A DNA stretch of 64,000 nt from Hyphomicrobium methylovorum (GCF_013626205.1 NZ_QHJE01000001.1:1964501-2028500); one strand, 5' to 3'; counted from the first letter of the stretch, positions 6,898-15,801 are shown. The notes: a model not told the origin generated them from the sequence alone. Numbers and translations are program-made.

Positions 6898-9420
6898 CTA
6901 GTTCGCCGTTAGAGTGCGGAGTTGCTCGTCTGCGGGCGAAGGTGCGCGCACGCTTGGTGCTTTTCTCGCGAGCGTTTCGGGTGTTGCGCGGCGAGCGCTG
7001 GGAGACGGCGATGCCGGAGCGCGCCGGGCCGGAAGAAGATCGCGGCGGGCATTGTTTTTCGCGTGCGTTGCCAGGTCTCGCAGCAGAACGTCGAGCAGCG
7101 GCGCTGCAACCTGCGCGGCGTGCAGATCTCGCGCCCAGGGCTTTGACGCGTTTCCGGTGCCGACGAGTACAACGTAGGAATATGCGGCGCCGTTTGTGAA
7201 TTGCAGACCGCCCGAGGCCCAGGCATCGACAGTTGCATTCGGATCGAGGCCGACGGATGTTCCCGTTTTGGCGAAGTGCAGCCGAAGTCCGGCGCGGCGG
7301 TGCGCGCACCATTGGTTGATCGTTTTCAGTGTGCCGTATGCGGTGCCGCCCGTTTGATAGCAGAGCGGCGCTTCGAGAAGGCTACGGATCAGTCCATTCG
7401 CGCCAGGTCGGATCAGCGATTTTGGAATGATGGCCGGTTGGGCTTCCGCTGCAATGCCTGAACCGCCTTCGCCTTGCTGCGTGTAATCGTAAGCCTTGAT
7501 GAGCGTCGGCTGGTTGACCGGCTTCGTCGCGCGGCCGATCAGGGACGCCAGGATGACGCTCGACATCAGGTGGACGCGGCGCGGGGCGCCGGCGATTTGT
7601 CCGAGCACGACGGCCGTCGATGGTGGTGTTCCACCAGTTGCGGCGGCGGGCGGCATGGCGAATCCGAAGCCGTCGATCAGGCGCTTGACCGGAGCTTGCC
7701 CGAGCGCAGCGCCACGCGAAATGAGTGGCGCGTTGAGCGAACAGGCGAACGAGACGATGGCTTTTCGCGGCTGGCGGCTTGTGCCCTTGGCGCATGTGTC
7801 GAGACCCTGCGCTGGAGCCGACGCGTCGTCGTACAGGCTTTCCGTCGTGTCGCGGCCTTGATTGGCGAGCGCGATGGCGAGCAGCATTTTTCCCGCGGAT
7901 GCGATTTGTCGGTTTTCGGAGCGGGGATTGTAAATTCCATCGCTTGTGTTGCGTGCGGGAAGGGAGCTGAAATAGGCGGCTGTTTCGCCGGTTTCGTAGT
8001 AACGCACGATCCGGCCGTCGGCATCGGCGGCAACGACGATTACGTTCGGTGCCGAGCGGTCGGCGGACGTCTTGCTGGGATCCAGAGTGAAGGCGGGATC
8101 GATGCGTGACATCCACTTCGCATCCAACGTGCGAAGCTCGGAATCGATGCCGTCGCGAAATGCGAGGTTTTCGCCCACGTCGAATGTCGTCGTGACGCCG
8201 CGCACGTAATCGCGCCAGCCAAAGCCGTAGCGTTCCTTCATCTCTTCGCGCAAGCCGAAGCGCGCGGCGGGCAATAGCAGATTGGCGCGGATGACGGGGT
8301 TGGCTTCCGCACGTTTTGTCTGGCCGGGGGCGAAGCGTTCAAGTGCTGCTTCGAGCTTGGGGCGAAGCTTTGGATTGGGCGGACCACCGGCGAGCGCCAT
8401 CAGCTCGAAGACAACGGTCTTCTGTTCGTTTTCATCGGTTAGAAGTTTTTCCGCGCAGGTTCGGGCGCGAACTTCCGTGATGTAACGCCAGCGATCGAGG
8501 CGCACGGCATTCAGCCGGTCATTGCCTTCGAGCAGAATGATCGGCTTGTTGACGGCGGAGGCGAGCACGAACTGCTCGGCCGTCGTCAGGTCCTTGGCTT
8601 CTTTTCCGAATACGACTTGGCTTGTCACTTCGACGCCGTGCAGCGGCTGTCCGCCGGTACGCTGTGCGAGCCAGATGTGATTGGCTGCCCATTGCTTCAG
8701 AAGCGTGTCGTCACCTCCGCGTGTCAGTTCGCGATAGATGACGGGCGCGAGCCACCACTCTCCGAGCTTGCGGCGGAGTTTACCGATGCCGCCTTCATCG
8801 AGGCGCGGCGGTGTTTTGTAGATCACGCGCGCGAACTGCATCGGCAGCGTCGATCCGCCGACGCCGAGGGTTGGCCGCCCAGTGCTGAGAGAATGCGAAA
8901 TGGTCGTCAGGGGGATCTTCAGCACACCGATGAGATCGATGCCGAACGGGTTCAGCGGGCCGCCGAGGTAGCGGTCTTCATGATAGGAAAGGCAACGCCA
9001 GTACTGCTCCGGAACGTCGCGCACGGGGATCGATTTGTGATCCGGGTTGGCTACGTAGTCGCCGAGTTCGATCGCAGAGTCGGTGTAATTCACGTCGCGC
9101 AGGCTATCGAGCCGCGGGTCGAACGTGCCGATGAAGTTTCCCTTCGGATCGTAGATGGCAGTCGCGAGCCAGCGTTCCGCGTCGTAGCCGAGTTTGTCGT
9201 GGAGGGTGAGTTGCCCGATATAGCCGCGGATCGGGGCGGCGACGTAGACGAGGACGAGGGCGAAGAGACCGTAGAGAACAACGGCCGTTGCGACATGGCG
9301 CAGGGGGCCGAGCCGGGGATTGAACGGTATGGCCATCATCAGCGTGCGCAGGATGCGCCGCGGAATAGAGAGGCAGAGGTCGCCGGCGGCGATCAGTTGC
9401 CGCAGTACATGTAAAATCAC
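6898..9420 (-). CDS. bifunctional penicillin-binding protein (GT51 transglycosylase plus transpeptidase), divergent type
   Basis: An 840-residue peptidoglycan synthase. One membrane helix lies at about 44–64. The GT51 glycosyltransferase domain shows EDRYLGGPLNPFGID (about 148–162) and GGSTLPMQ (188–195). The transpeptidase half keeps all three penicillin-binding motifs: SAGK at 508–511, SLN at 561–563 and KTGT at 718–721. A low-complexity Ala/Arg/Pro tail follows. Overall it departs from typical PBP1a/1c in length and spacing. GTG at 9420 is the longest start and lacks a strong ribosome binding site; ATG at 9339 (MMAIPFNPRLG), just before the membrane helix, is a fair alternative. Confidence 0.85.
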   Translation of the reverse strand: MILHVLRQLIAAGDLCLSIPRRILRTLMMAIPFNPRLGPLRHVATAVVLYGLFALVLVYVAAPIRGYIGQLTLHDKLGYDAERWLATAIYDPKGNFIGTFDPRLDSLRDVNYTDSAIELGDYVANPDHKSIPVRDVPEQYWRCLSYHEDRYLGGPLNPFGIDLIGVLKIPLTTISHSLSTGRPTLGVGGSTLPMQFARVIYKTPPRLDEGGIGKLRRKLGEWWLAPVIYRELTRGGDDTLLKQWAANHIWLAQRTGGQPLHGVEVTSQVVFGKEAKDLTTAEQFVLASAVNKPIILLEGNDRLNAVRLDRWRYITEVRARTCAEKLLTDENEQKTVVFELMALAGGPPNPKLRPKLEAALERFAPGQTKRAEANPVIRANLLLPAARFGLREEMKERYGFGWRDYVRGVTTTFDVGENLAFRDGIDSELRTLDAKWMSRIDPAFTLDPSKTSADRSAPNVIVVAADADGRIVRYYETGETAAYFSSLPARNTSDGIYNPRSENRQIASAGKMLLAIALANQGRDTTESLYDDASAPAQGLDTCAKGTSRQPRKAIVSFACSLNAPLISRGAALGQAPVKRLIDGFGFAMPPAAATGGTPPSTAVVLGQIAGAPRRVHLMSSVILASLIGRATKPVNQPTLIKAYDYTQQGEGGSGIAAEAQPAIIPKSLIRPGANGLIRSLLEAPLCYQTGGTAYGTLKTINQWCAHRRAGLRLHFAKTGTSVGLDPNATVDAWASGGLQFTNGAAYSYVVLVGTGNASKPWARDLHAAQVAAPLLDVLLRDLATHAKNNARRDLLPARRAPASPSPSARRATPETLARKAPSVRAPSPADEQLRTLTAN

Positions 9421-9607
9421 TGACGCAAAGCCGCGCTATGCCGCGAGCAGTCTCGGCTCGCAGGGGAACGTCAGTGCTATCTCACCAATGCGGCGCGATC
9501 ACATCGCGTTCGCGGCAGCATCGGATCGGCCATAAGGCATTTCTGCGGCTTGCAAAGGAACGCGCAGGCGCGAGTGTTCGAAGACTCGAACCGAGGCGCC
9601 AGGAGGC

Positions 9608-9700
9608 TCAAAAGTTATTTACGAGAATGAATAGGCCGACGCCGATTGCAGGACCAATTAAGGTCGCGACGACCATCATGACGAATGGTTTCGCCATCAT
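9608..9700 (-). CDS. 30-residue single-helix membrane peptide
   Basis: A short reading frame gives a basic start (MMAKPF) and one long hydrophobic stretch (VMMVVATLIGPAIGVGLFIL) ending VNNF. This is a convincing small membrane protein. GGGG lies about 10 bases before the start codons. Its function is unknown. It sits in an otherwise gene-free 0.7-kb stretch downstream of the two-ATPase unit and on the same strand. A glycine/proline kink in the middle of the helix is conspicuous. Translation is unproven. Confidence 0.45.
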   Translation of the reverse strand: MMAKPFVMMVVATLIGPAIGVGLFILVNNF

Positions 9701-10157
9701 TACACACTACCCCGCACAGAACTTGTACAGTTCGCTCCAATCACGCGGCTGGACCTAGAAATTACCCCGATCCATTTGCCCCCTGGATCGCTGCATTTCT
9801 ATTTCTTATCGCCGAATAAGGGCCGCCCCTCGTCCGGTGAGCTGAGAATTTCCCAAACGCTCAGCCGTCGTCATATTACGCCTGAGGCGAGAAACTTGAC
9901 AGAGGGCGGCCGGGCATTGGAGCCGCAGCCGTGGGCGGCGCACAACAGACACCAAAAGGCGAAATCTGGGCGAAAAAATGAGCACGCCGTAAAAGCGCAA
10001 TTTCTAGAAATATAACAAATTCAAATTGTTGTATTAGAGTCGTTCGATTGCCGCTGCACCTAAAGGGGCAAGCAACTGCACTGCAAGATCACAGAATATG
10101 TCTTGCTCTGAAATGCGAATTGAATGGCGTATTCGCGTTAACGAATTTGACAGGCGG
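9701..10157. other. gene-free stretch with small palindromes
   Basis: No convincing coding region is visible. The DNA between about 9990 and 10050 is AT-rich and holds a perfect 12-base palindrome ATTTCTAGAAAT (10000–10011), followed by a dyad AACAA/TTGTT around 10015–10031. Two GTTAAC hexamers lie near 10137 and 10157. It probably carries the promoter of the small peptide at 9700 and the 3' end of the ATPase transcript. Confidence 0.4.
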
Positions 10158-13100
10158 TTAACGCAGATCAAAGAGCCGGAGCTGGCGCTCGTCAATTCCT
10201 CGCGTTTCCGCCGCCAATTGTTCGATGCGATCGAACGGAACCTGTTCGGCGGCGATCAGCGAGCGCTGCGCCTTGATCGGGCGGACGAGCCCTTCCTGCA
10301 CAAGGTGGAATTCGCCGACCGTCTGGCCCGGCAACGCGCTTGCCGGATCGAGGCCCGATTCCGACTGGAACGCTGCTTTGAGCTTCCTGAGCGCGGTATC
10401 TTCGCGAACGCGGCCGATGAACCAACTCGTGATCTGATCGCGGCTCTTGTAGTCGAGGTCGCCCGGCGACTGGGTGGCGAGCATCATGCCGAGGCCTGCG
10501 GAGCGTGCGCGCTTCAGCAAGCTTTGCAGCGGCTCGGCCGTTGCCGGTTTCGAGTTCGCCGGAATGTAAAGGTCGGCTTCGTCGAACATGACGACGGCCT
10601 GCAGTTCGTCGTTCGGGTTGCGCTGGCAGAAGCGGAGCGCTTCCGAGAGGAATTGCGAGACCCAGAACAGGATATTCTCGTTGTCGCCGAGGAAGCCCGT
10701 GTAAATGACGGAAAGGCGCGTGCGGTTCGGGCGCTGATAGCGGCCGAGACCCAGCAGGCTTTCCATACGCAGGCTTTCGCCGCCGCCTTCGAAGAGTGCG
10801 GCATTGCGCAAGCGCAGGGAGTCGAGCTGCGCAACAAGATCACGGCGGAGTTTGCCCGACGGGTCCATGCGCTGCGTCTGATCGGTCAACTCGGGGTGTT
10901 CGTCCTCGAGGAGGTGGATCAAGTCTGCGAGCGTGACTTCGTTGGTCGAGAGCGAGCCTAGAATGCGCAAGGCCACAGCGAGCACGCCAGACTGCTTTTG
11001 ATGCGTCGCGGAATTCTTCAGATGTAGCATCTCGCCAAGTGCTGCGGCGGAGAGATTGGCAAGCAGTTGCTGCTCGTGGTCCGGCAGTTCGTTGATGCCG
11101 TTCGGAAGCAACGTGATCGAGATTGGTCGGCCCGAAGCGCGGCCGGGCGTATAAACGGCGACGTCGATCGCGTCGGCAAGTTTCTCGCGCTCGGCGCGGC
11201 GGTCTTGTGCTTCGTTGTCGTTGGCGCGCCAGACTTCCGGGTTCGCGTAGCTCGCGAGGTCGCCCTTGCGGTCGATCAGAACCGCCGGAATACCGCGCAG
11301 CAGAAGCTGTTCGATGAGCGACAATGCGATTGTCGTTTTACCGGAGCCGGAGCCGCCGAGGAACGCTGCGTGGCGTTTCAGAACGCTCTTGTTGAGCGTT
11401 ACGGGGCGTGCACCACGATTGCCGACTTCGCGACCCGCAAGGATGCTGGCGCCGTATGTGCCATCCTCGTCGAGAATGACGGACATCGGCAATTCGTCGT
11501 CGTTTGCGGGCAGGCCGGAGGCAGCTTGTTCCGAAGCGTCGACGGGATTGGATTGTTCCGGGCCTTCGTCGAAGCCCGCCAGCGACGTCTGCGGATCATT
11601 CATGTCCTTGGCGACGAGGCGCGGAACTGGACGGCCAAGCAGATCGAGACGCAGAAGATGGATAACCGATAACAGGCTCGACAGCGGCTTCGTGCCTTCC
11701 AGCCACTGCGCCATGCCCGTGTCGCCGCGATGGTGCGCAGTGAACTCGCGCACCGTCATCATGCGTTCCCATTCGGGGATCGGCACGAGAAGCTGGCGTC
11801 CGCCGCCGTCGCGGAATTTGCGGAAGGCCTGAGCCGTCTGGTTCTTTTTATTCGGCGGGAAATCGCTGGCGCGTAGCATGAAGCAGGGCTTGCCCTGCAT
11901 CGCGGGCAGCACCTTGTCGAGCTGGCGCTTGAGACCGCCGCCCTGCGTCGGCCGATTGCACAGGAAGACGCGAATGTCGTTGGCGAAGCCGGTGCGGTGA
12001 CGAACCGTCAGATCGAATGCGGGCAGTTCGTCGCCGAGTTCGAGACGCTTCACCGTGACTTCGATTGAGCGGCCCCATTCGTCGCGCGCGAGGAGCAACG
12101 CGGCGGAAAGGATGTCGACCAGTTCTTGATCGTCGGCGGGCATCTCCGCTTCGCTTTCGTTGGCGAAGCGTTCCCACATCTCGCGGAACTGGACGGCGGA
12201 AATTGCCGGTGTGTCGTCTTCCTGTCCGAAGCCGACGGCCTGGCCGAGAGCCTGCGCCAGCGTGCTGATGAACGACGGCTTGTCGTCGGATTCAGTCTCG
12301 CGCTCATCGCCTTCCGTTGACGTTGCTTCGCGCAGACGCGATTGCGCGTGCTCGAGAAGGCGTCGGGTCGAAAGGCCGCCGAATTCCTCGAAGAACTGCG
12401 GGCCGAAGAACTGCGAAGCGTCGGGGAAGCTCAATCCGCCGCCGCTGATCTCGGACTGATGCGCCAGCCGCTTCGAGATGATGAGGCGCGCTTCTTCCGG
12501 CGTTCTGCTTTCGCGCAGAAGCACGGGGCCGGATTTCTCGATGCGGTCGACGTAGGACTGCGCAACGAGGCCGCGCACCTGCCCGTAGAAGTCTTCGAGG
12601 CACGAGATAATGATGATCGCGTTCGTCAGCCGGTTGGCGATCTGGATGAGGTCGCGAACGGCGCGCTGGAAGCGTTCCTCGGCGTTGTCGAAGAAGCGCA
12701 GGTCTTCCACCTGGTCGATGCAGAAGACGAGCGCCGCGCGATCGACCGTCCAGACGAGGGCGCCGAGTGCGGCAATAATTTCGAATGCGCGGTCTTCGCC
12801 GTCATTCGGGTCAAGCGCGCTCACGGCTTCGTGGGCGATTGGCGTCAACTGGCGGCCGTTCAGATATTGGCGGACGCGCTGGTCGATGCGGGGGTCGCGG
12901 CGCTGCAGGTAAAGGAGCGCGCGCACGATGTTGATGTCGAGTTCGCGCGTCTGAAATTTCTCGCAGGCGACGATTTGGTCGGCGAGGCGGAGGATCAGCT
13001 TGGCGAGTTGCTTGTCGTCGAGCGTAGCATCGCGCAGCTTGTCGAGATCGGCAGACGAGATCACCTCGGAATCAAGCACCATGCGGTTCGTCAGGCGCGA

Positions 13101-13526
13101 GAGCGCGGACTCACCGAAGCGATCGGGATCGTAAGGTTTCTCAAGCGAATTGACAAGGCGGCGCAGATAAAAGTCGGCGTAGTTCTGCACGTCCGGCGTC
13201 ATCTGTGCGTAGCCGAAATAGCTTTGGCCGGTGCGATGGGAGTCCGTGCGCAGCGCGCGCAGCAGGTGCGTCTTGCCCGCGCCGGACTGTCCATGAAACA
13301 GCAGAATGCGCTCAGGGACGTGATATCCGCGTCCCGATGTGACGGTGGTCAGAAGGTCGTTGAATTTCTGTCGGGCCTTGGCATGAATTTCCGGGACGTC
13401 AACCGGATCGGCGCGCCAGAGATCGTCTTCCCAAGTAATCGAATGCTCAAACGCCTCGCTCAGCTTATCTGGAGCAAGGGTTGGAGCAAATTCCGTCTTA
13501 GAGAGTGGACCGCCTTCGACGCCCAT
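10158..13526 (-). CDS. 1122-residue protein with two distinct P-loop NTPase modules (AAA-like plus HerA-like)
   Basis: The N-terminal module (about 25–400) is an AAA/STAND-like ATPase with Walker A GQSGAGKT (79–86) and Walker B ALVFCIDQVED (about 265–275). Residues 440–640 form a region I do not recognise. The C-terminal module (about 680–1110) is HerA/FtsK/VirB4-like: GGSGSGKTT (724–732), a strand LIDRKGDL typical of HerA-DUF87 proteins, Walker B VVMFDEADLYIP (979–989), and the sensor stretch MLATQSPGDLDYK. HerA-like pumps translocate DNA or unwind it; the first module may sense or load. It lies 17 bases after its partner gene and starts with ATG at 13526. Housekeeping or defence role: unknown. 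Confidence 0.85.
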   Translation of the reverse strand: MGVEGGPLSKTEFAPTLAPDKLSEAFEHSITWEDDLWRADPVDVPEIHAKARQKFNDLLTTVTSGRGYHVPERILLFHGQSGAGKTHLLRALRTDSHRTGQSYFGYAQMTPDVQNYADFYLRRLVNSLEKPYDPDRFGESALSRLTNRMVLDSEVISSADLDKLRDATLDDKQLAKLILRLADQIVACEKFQTRELDINIVRALLYLQRRDPRIDQRVRQYLNGRQLTPIAHEAVSALDPNDGEDRAFEIIAALGALVWTVDRAALVFCIDQVEDLRFFDNAEERFQRAVRDLIQIANRLTNAIIIISCLEDFYGQVRGLVAQSYVDRIEKSGPVLLRESRTPEEARLIISKRLAHQSEISGGGLSFPDASQFFGPQFFEEFGGLSTRRLLEHAQSRLREATSTEGDERETESDDKPSFISTLAQALGQAVGFGQEDDTPAISAVQFREMWERFANESEAEMPADDQELVDILSAALLLARDEWGRSIEVTVKRLELGDELPAFDLTVRHRTGFANDIRVFLCNRPTQGGGLKRQLDKVLPAMQGKPCFMLRASDFPPNKKNQTAQAFRKFRDGGGRQLLVPIPEWERMMTVREFTAHHRGDTGMAQWLEGTKPLSSLLSVIHLLRLDLLGRPVPRLVAKDMNDPQTSLAGFDEGPEQSNPVDASEQAASGLPANDDELPMSVILDEDGTYGASILAGREVGNRGARPVTLNKSVLKRHAAFLGGSGSGKTTIALSLIEQLLLRGIPAVLIDRKGDLASYANPEVWRANDNEAQDRRAEREKLADAIDVAVYTPGRASGRPISITLLPNGINELPDHEQQLLANLSAAALGEMLHLKNSATHQKQSGVLAVALRILGSLSTNEVTLADLIHLLEDEHPELTDQTQRMDPSGKLRRDLVAQLDSLRLRNAALFEGGGESLRMESLLGLGRYQRPNRTRLSVIYTGFLGDNENILFWVSQFLSEALRFCQRNPNDELQAVVMFDEADLYIPANSKPATAEPLQSLLKRARSAGLGMMLATQSPGDLDYKSRDQITSWFIGRVREDTALRKLKAAFQSESGLDPASALPGQTVGEFHLVQEGLVRPIKAQRSLIAAEQVPFDRIEQLAAETRGIDERQLRLFDLR

Positions 13527-13543
13527 TGCGAATCGAGATGCCT

Positions 13544-14701
13544 TTAATCTTGAACGCGCACGAAATGCCAGACGGTGTTCTTGTAGAGGATTTTGGAATC
13601 CTCAAGCGATGTCAGATCGCGGCCGTCTTTGAGGTCAGCCGTCGCCAATTCGATCTGACCCGAGCGGTGGGCTTCGGCGAGCATGCCCTTGAAGGCAATC
13701 TCGGAAAGTCCCCAATCAGGCCGGGAGTGGCGAATCGCCTTCCAGACCAAAGAGATAAACGCCTTCCGGTTGCCTGGCCAGCCCTCCGCGACGGGACGTG
13801 CCGCATCGACAACAGCGCGGCAGAATTCCGCCATGTCGGGCGGGGAGATTTTCTGCGCAGGCGCAGCGCCGGACATTGGCGCGGGGTCGTTCGCTGCGCG
13901 CGGCGTTTCGCGGCGGGGCGCGCGGCGTTCCGTGGGAGTCTGCTCGGAGCGCTTCGCGGCTGGTGCGTTTTCCGGTGTCTCGGCCGGTGCGAACATGCTT
14001 CGCAGGACGGCAAGTTCCAGTGCCGGGAGCGCAGCGTCGCGAATTCCAGCAATTTCACAAGCAAGCTGTATTATCAGTTTGCCATCGCTTGCTAATTCGC
14101 GCGGAGATTTGAACAGTTGTCCGGCCAGAAGGCGTCCGGCTTTGGCTGGAAGGCCCGCGCCTTTGGTGAGCCCGGTCTTGATCTTGTTGCCGAACGCCCG
14201 TTCGAGCGCGACGATCGCCAGATCGGCCCTCAAGTTCGCAGGCGAGCGGACGCGGTCGGTTGGTTTTCCGAAATGGTGCTGCAACACAAGGGCGGAGAGA
14301 CCCTCCACGCGCTGGAGCGCTTTGCGGATCGCGGGCGTGTCGGTGGCGGAGAGGGCGCGTAACAGGAGTGCAGTTCGGATTTCTGCCCAGGAGAGATCCG
14401 CTGGCCGTGCTGGACGAAGCGCTGCCATGGCACTTTCGAGACCTTTCGGCGTTGCGGCCAGCCGCCCCTTCGTCTCCGTCACCAAGTTACTGCCGGTCAG
14501 CGAACTGATGGCCAATTCAGCGGATTGGCGAAATTCGGTGCCGGACATGCGCTTCGTCAGCAAAGTCGCCACGTCGCGCTGCAGGTCGGCCCGGGTCGCA
14601 CCGCCGGCTGCGATACGAAGCAGAATGACATCGCGCGGCGTGATGTCCGTCGGTTGATCCGACTTCAGTTTCAGCTCCAGGTGTCCGATGGCTGCCGTCA
14701 T
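13544..14701 (-). CDS. winged-helix-like partner of the double ATPase, unknown function
   Basis: A 385-residue protein from ATG 14701, which has GGAG 11 bases upstream (the frame is open to 14788). The N-terminal third looks like a winged helix: DVILLRIAAGGATRADLQ, then SSLTGSNLVTETKGRLAATPKG. The middle is helical, followed by a Pro/Ala/Arg-rich linker (about 245–290). The C-terminal domain (about 300–385) has AFISLVWKAIR, FKGMLAEAHRSGQIELATADL and a final TVWHFVR. From memory, such a C-terminal domain also occurs beside P-loop proteins in other bacteria; I could not check this. It is the first gene of a two-gene operon with the ATPase. Confidence 0.7.
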   Translation of the reverse strand: MTAAIGHLELKLKSDQPTDITPRDVILLRIAAGGATRADLQRDVATLLTKRMSGTEFRQSAELAISSLTGSNLVTETKGRLAATPKGLESAMAALRPARPADLSWAEIRTALLLRALSATDTPAIRKALQRVEGLSALVLQHHFGKPTDRVRSPANLRADLAIVALERAFGNKIKTGLTKGAGLPAKAGRLLAGQLFKSPRELASDGKLIIQLACEIAGIRDAALPALELAVLRSMFAPAETPENAPAAKRSEQTPTERRAPRRETPRAANDPAPMSGAAPAQKISPPDMAEFCRAVVDAARPVAEGWPGNRKAFISLVWKAIRHSRPDWGLSEIAFKGMLAEAHRSGQIELATADLKDGRDLTSLEDSKILYKNTVWHFVRVQD

Positions 14702-14997
14702 CGAAAGGTGTCTCCGGTTGCGAATCAAATCGCGCTTTTGCGGGGACTGTTGATTATCGAACTCGTTCTTCCAAGTGTGCGTCGGCACTCACTCACAGAT
14801 GTGCGCGGTTGCAAAATGCGATCGAAGTGCTCGCGAATGGGCTTCCTGTCCGGCTTTCGCCCCTCCGGCGTCAAAATCGCGACACGTTGTTGGCGCGAAA
14901 ATCGGTGCGGGGCGGAGTATGGGTTCGCGAGGATTTTCGGGTTATGCGTGCGCCTGTTCGCAAGGGCATTTCATCGGTGCGCCGACGTGGCTGCAGC

Positions 14998-15035
14998 GTT
15001 AACGCGCTCGCCGTTAGCGTTAACACCGGGTTAAC
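14998..15035 (+). promoter_or_regulatory. CtrA-like box upstream of the CAP lipoprotein gene
   Basis: The hexamer GTTAAC occurs three times in 38 bases (14998, 15019, 15030). The last two form TTAA-CACCGGG-TTAAC, an exact match to the CtrA consensus TTAA-N7-TTAAC. The box ends 54 bases before the chosen ATG at 15090, a suitable distance for promoter control. The rest of the 388-base divergent gap (14702–15089) shows no gene. Confidence 0.55.
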
Positions 15036-15089
15036 GGATTTCCGGCAATGATGGTTCTAAGCGCACGTTTCGTGCCGGGAGTATCTTTT

Positions 15090-15758
15090 ATGTACCGCGT
15101 CGCTCTCGCCGGGCTGGTGACCGCTCTTGCCGGTTGCAGTCTCGGTTCGTCCTCGATCTCTTCCGGATTTGCTGAATCCGAAACGACAACAGCTTCGCTC
15201 AGTTCACCCGGTTTCGGGTCCACGGCATCCGCGAAAAGCGTTGGCTTGGGCGGCGAGCCGTCCCGGCCGCGCACGACGAAGGTTGCGGCACTCGACAAGG
15301 CACCGAATGGCTCGTTCGAACGGGCGGAACCCGGCACGCTTTCGGACCGCGACTACTCGCGCACGGCGCTCAATGCGGAAATGGCGCGAGACGTCATCAA
15401 TGCCTATCGCAAAAAGAATAAGTTGAAGCCCCTGCGCCTCAATCCGGAACTGACCGAAGCCGCAAAAGCGCACTCGCGCGATCTTGCGAAGTGGGATCGC
15501 ATTTCGCACTACGGCTCCGACGGATCGAACCCTTGGGATCGTGTAAAGCGCGCTGGATACAATGCGCGGCTGACGGCTGAGAACGTCGGTACGGGGCAGG
15601 TCAATTTCAACGAAGTGATGCGCGGCTGGGAGGAAAGCCCTGGCCACAACAAGAACCTGCTGACGCCTGACGCTGTGCATATGGGCATTGCGCTGGTGCA
15701 GGATCCGAAGACCGAATTCAAATCATTCTGGACGCTCGTCGTCGGCGCCCCGATGTAA
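15090..15758 (+). CDS. CAP (SCP/PR1) domain lipoprotein
   Basis: A 222-residue envelope lipoprotein. Starting at 15090, which has GGGAG 8–9 bases upstream, gives a textbook signal (MYRVALAGLVTALAGC) with lipobox LAGC and Cys16. A Ser/Gly-rich linker follows. The CAP domain covers about 100–222: INAYRKKNKLKPLRL, the histidine AHSRDLAKW, ISHYGSDGSNPWDRV, TAENVGTG and the second histidine SPGHNKNLL. Bacterial CAP proteins are secreted and poorly characterised; some bind cell wall or lipids. The frame extends to 15048 but that would spoil the signal peptide. A CtrA-like box lies upstream. Confidence 0.88.
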   Translation: MYRVALAGLVTALAGCSLGSSSISSGFAESETTTASLSSPGFGSTASAKSVGLGGEPSRPRTTKVAALDKAPNGSFERAEPGTLSDRDYSRTALNAEMARDVINAYRKKNKLKPLRLNPELTEAAKAHSRDLAKWDRISHYGSDGSNPWDRVKRAGYNARLTAENVGTGQVNFNEVMRGWEESPGHNKNLLTPDAVHMGIALVQDPKTEFKSFWTLVVGAPM

Positions 15759-15801
15759 GCGCGGCGTTGTTCGTTAAGCGACGGCTTCGTCGAGTCTTGC
15801 G

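Noticed and set aside
10137-10162. Two GTTAAC hexamers at the end of the ATPase gene as a CtrA box
   Set aside because: The spacing between the two TTAA cores is 16, not 7, and no gene start lies downstream on either strand at a suitable distance.
12342-13547. 401-codon plus-strand frame opposite the double ATPase
   Set aside because: Antisense shadow of a gene with two complete P-loop modules; no motif of its own.
14809-15051. 80-codon plus-strand frame in the gap before the CAP gene
   Set aside because: No ribosome binding site and a random-looking translation; it also overlaps the CtrA-like site.
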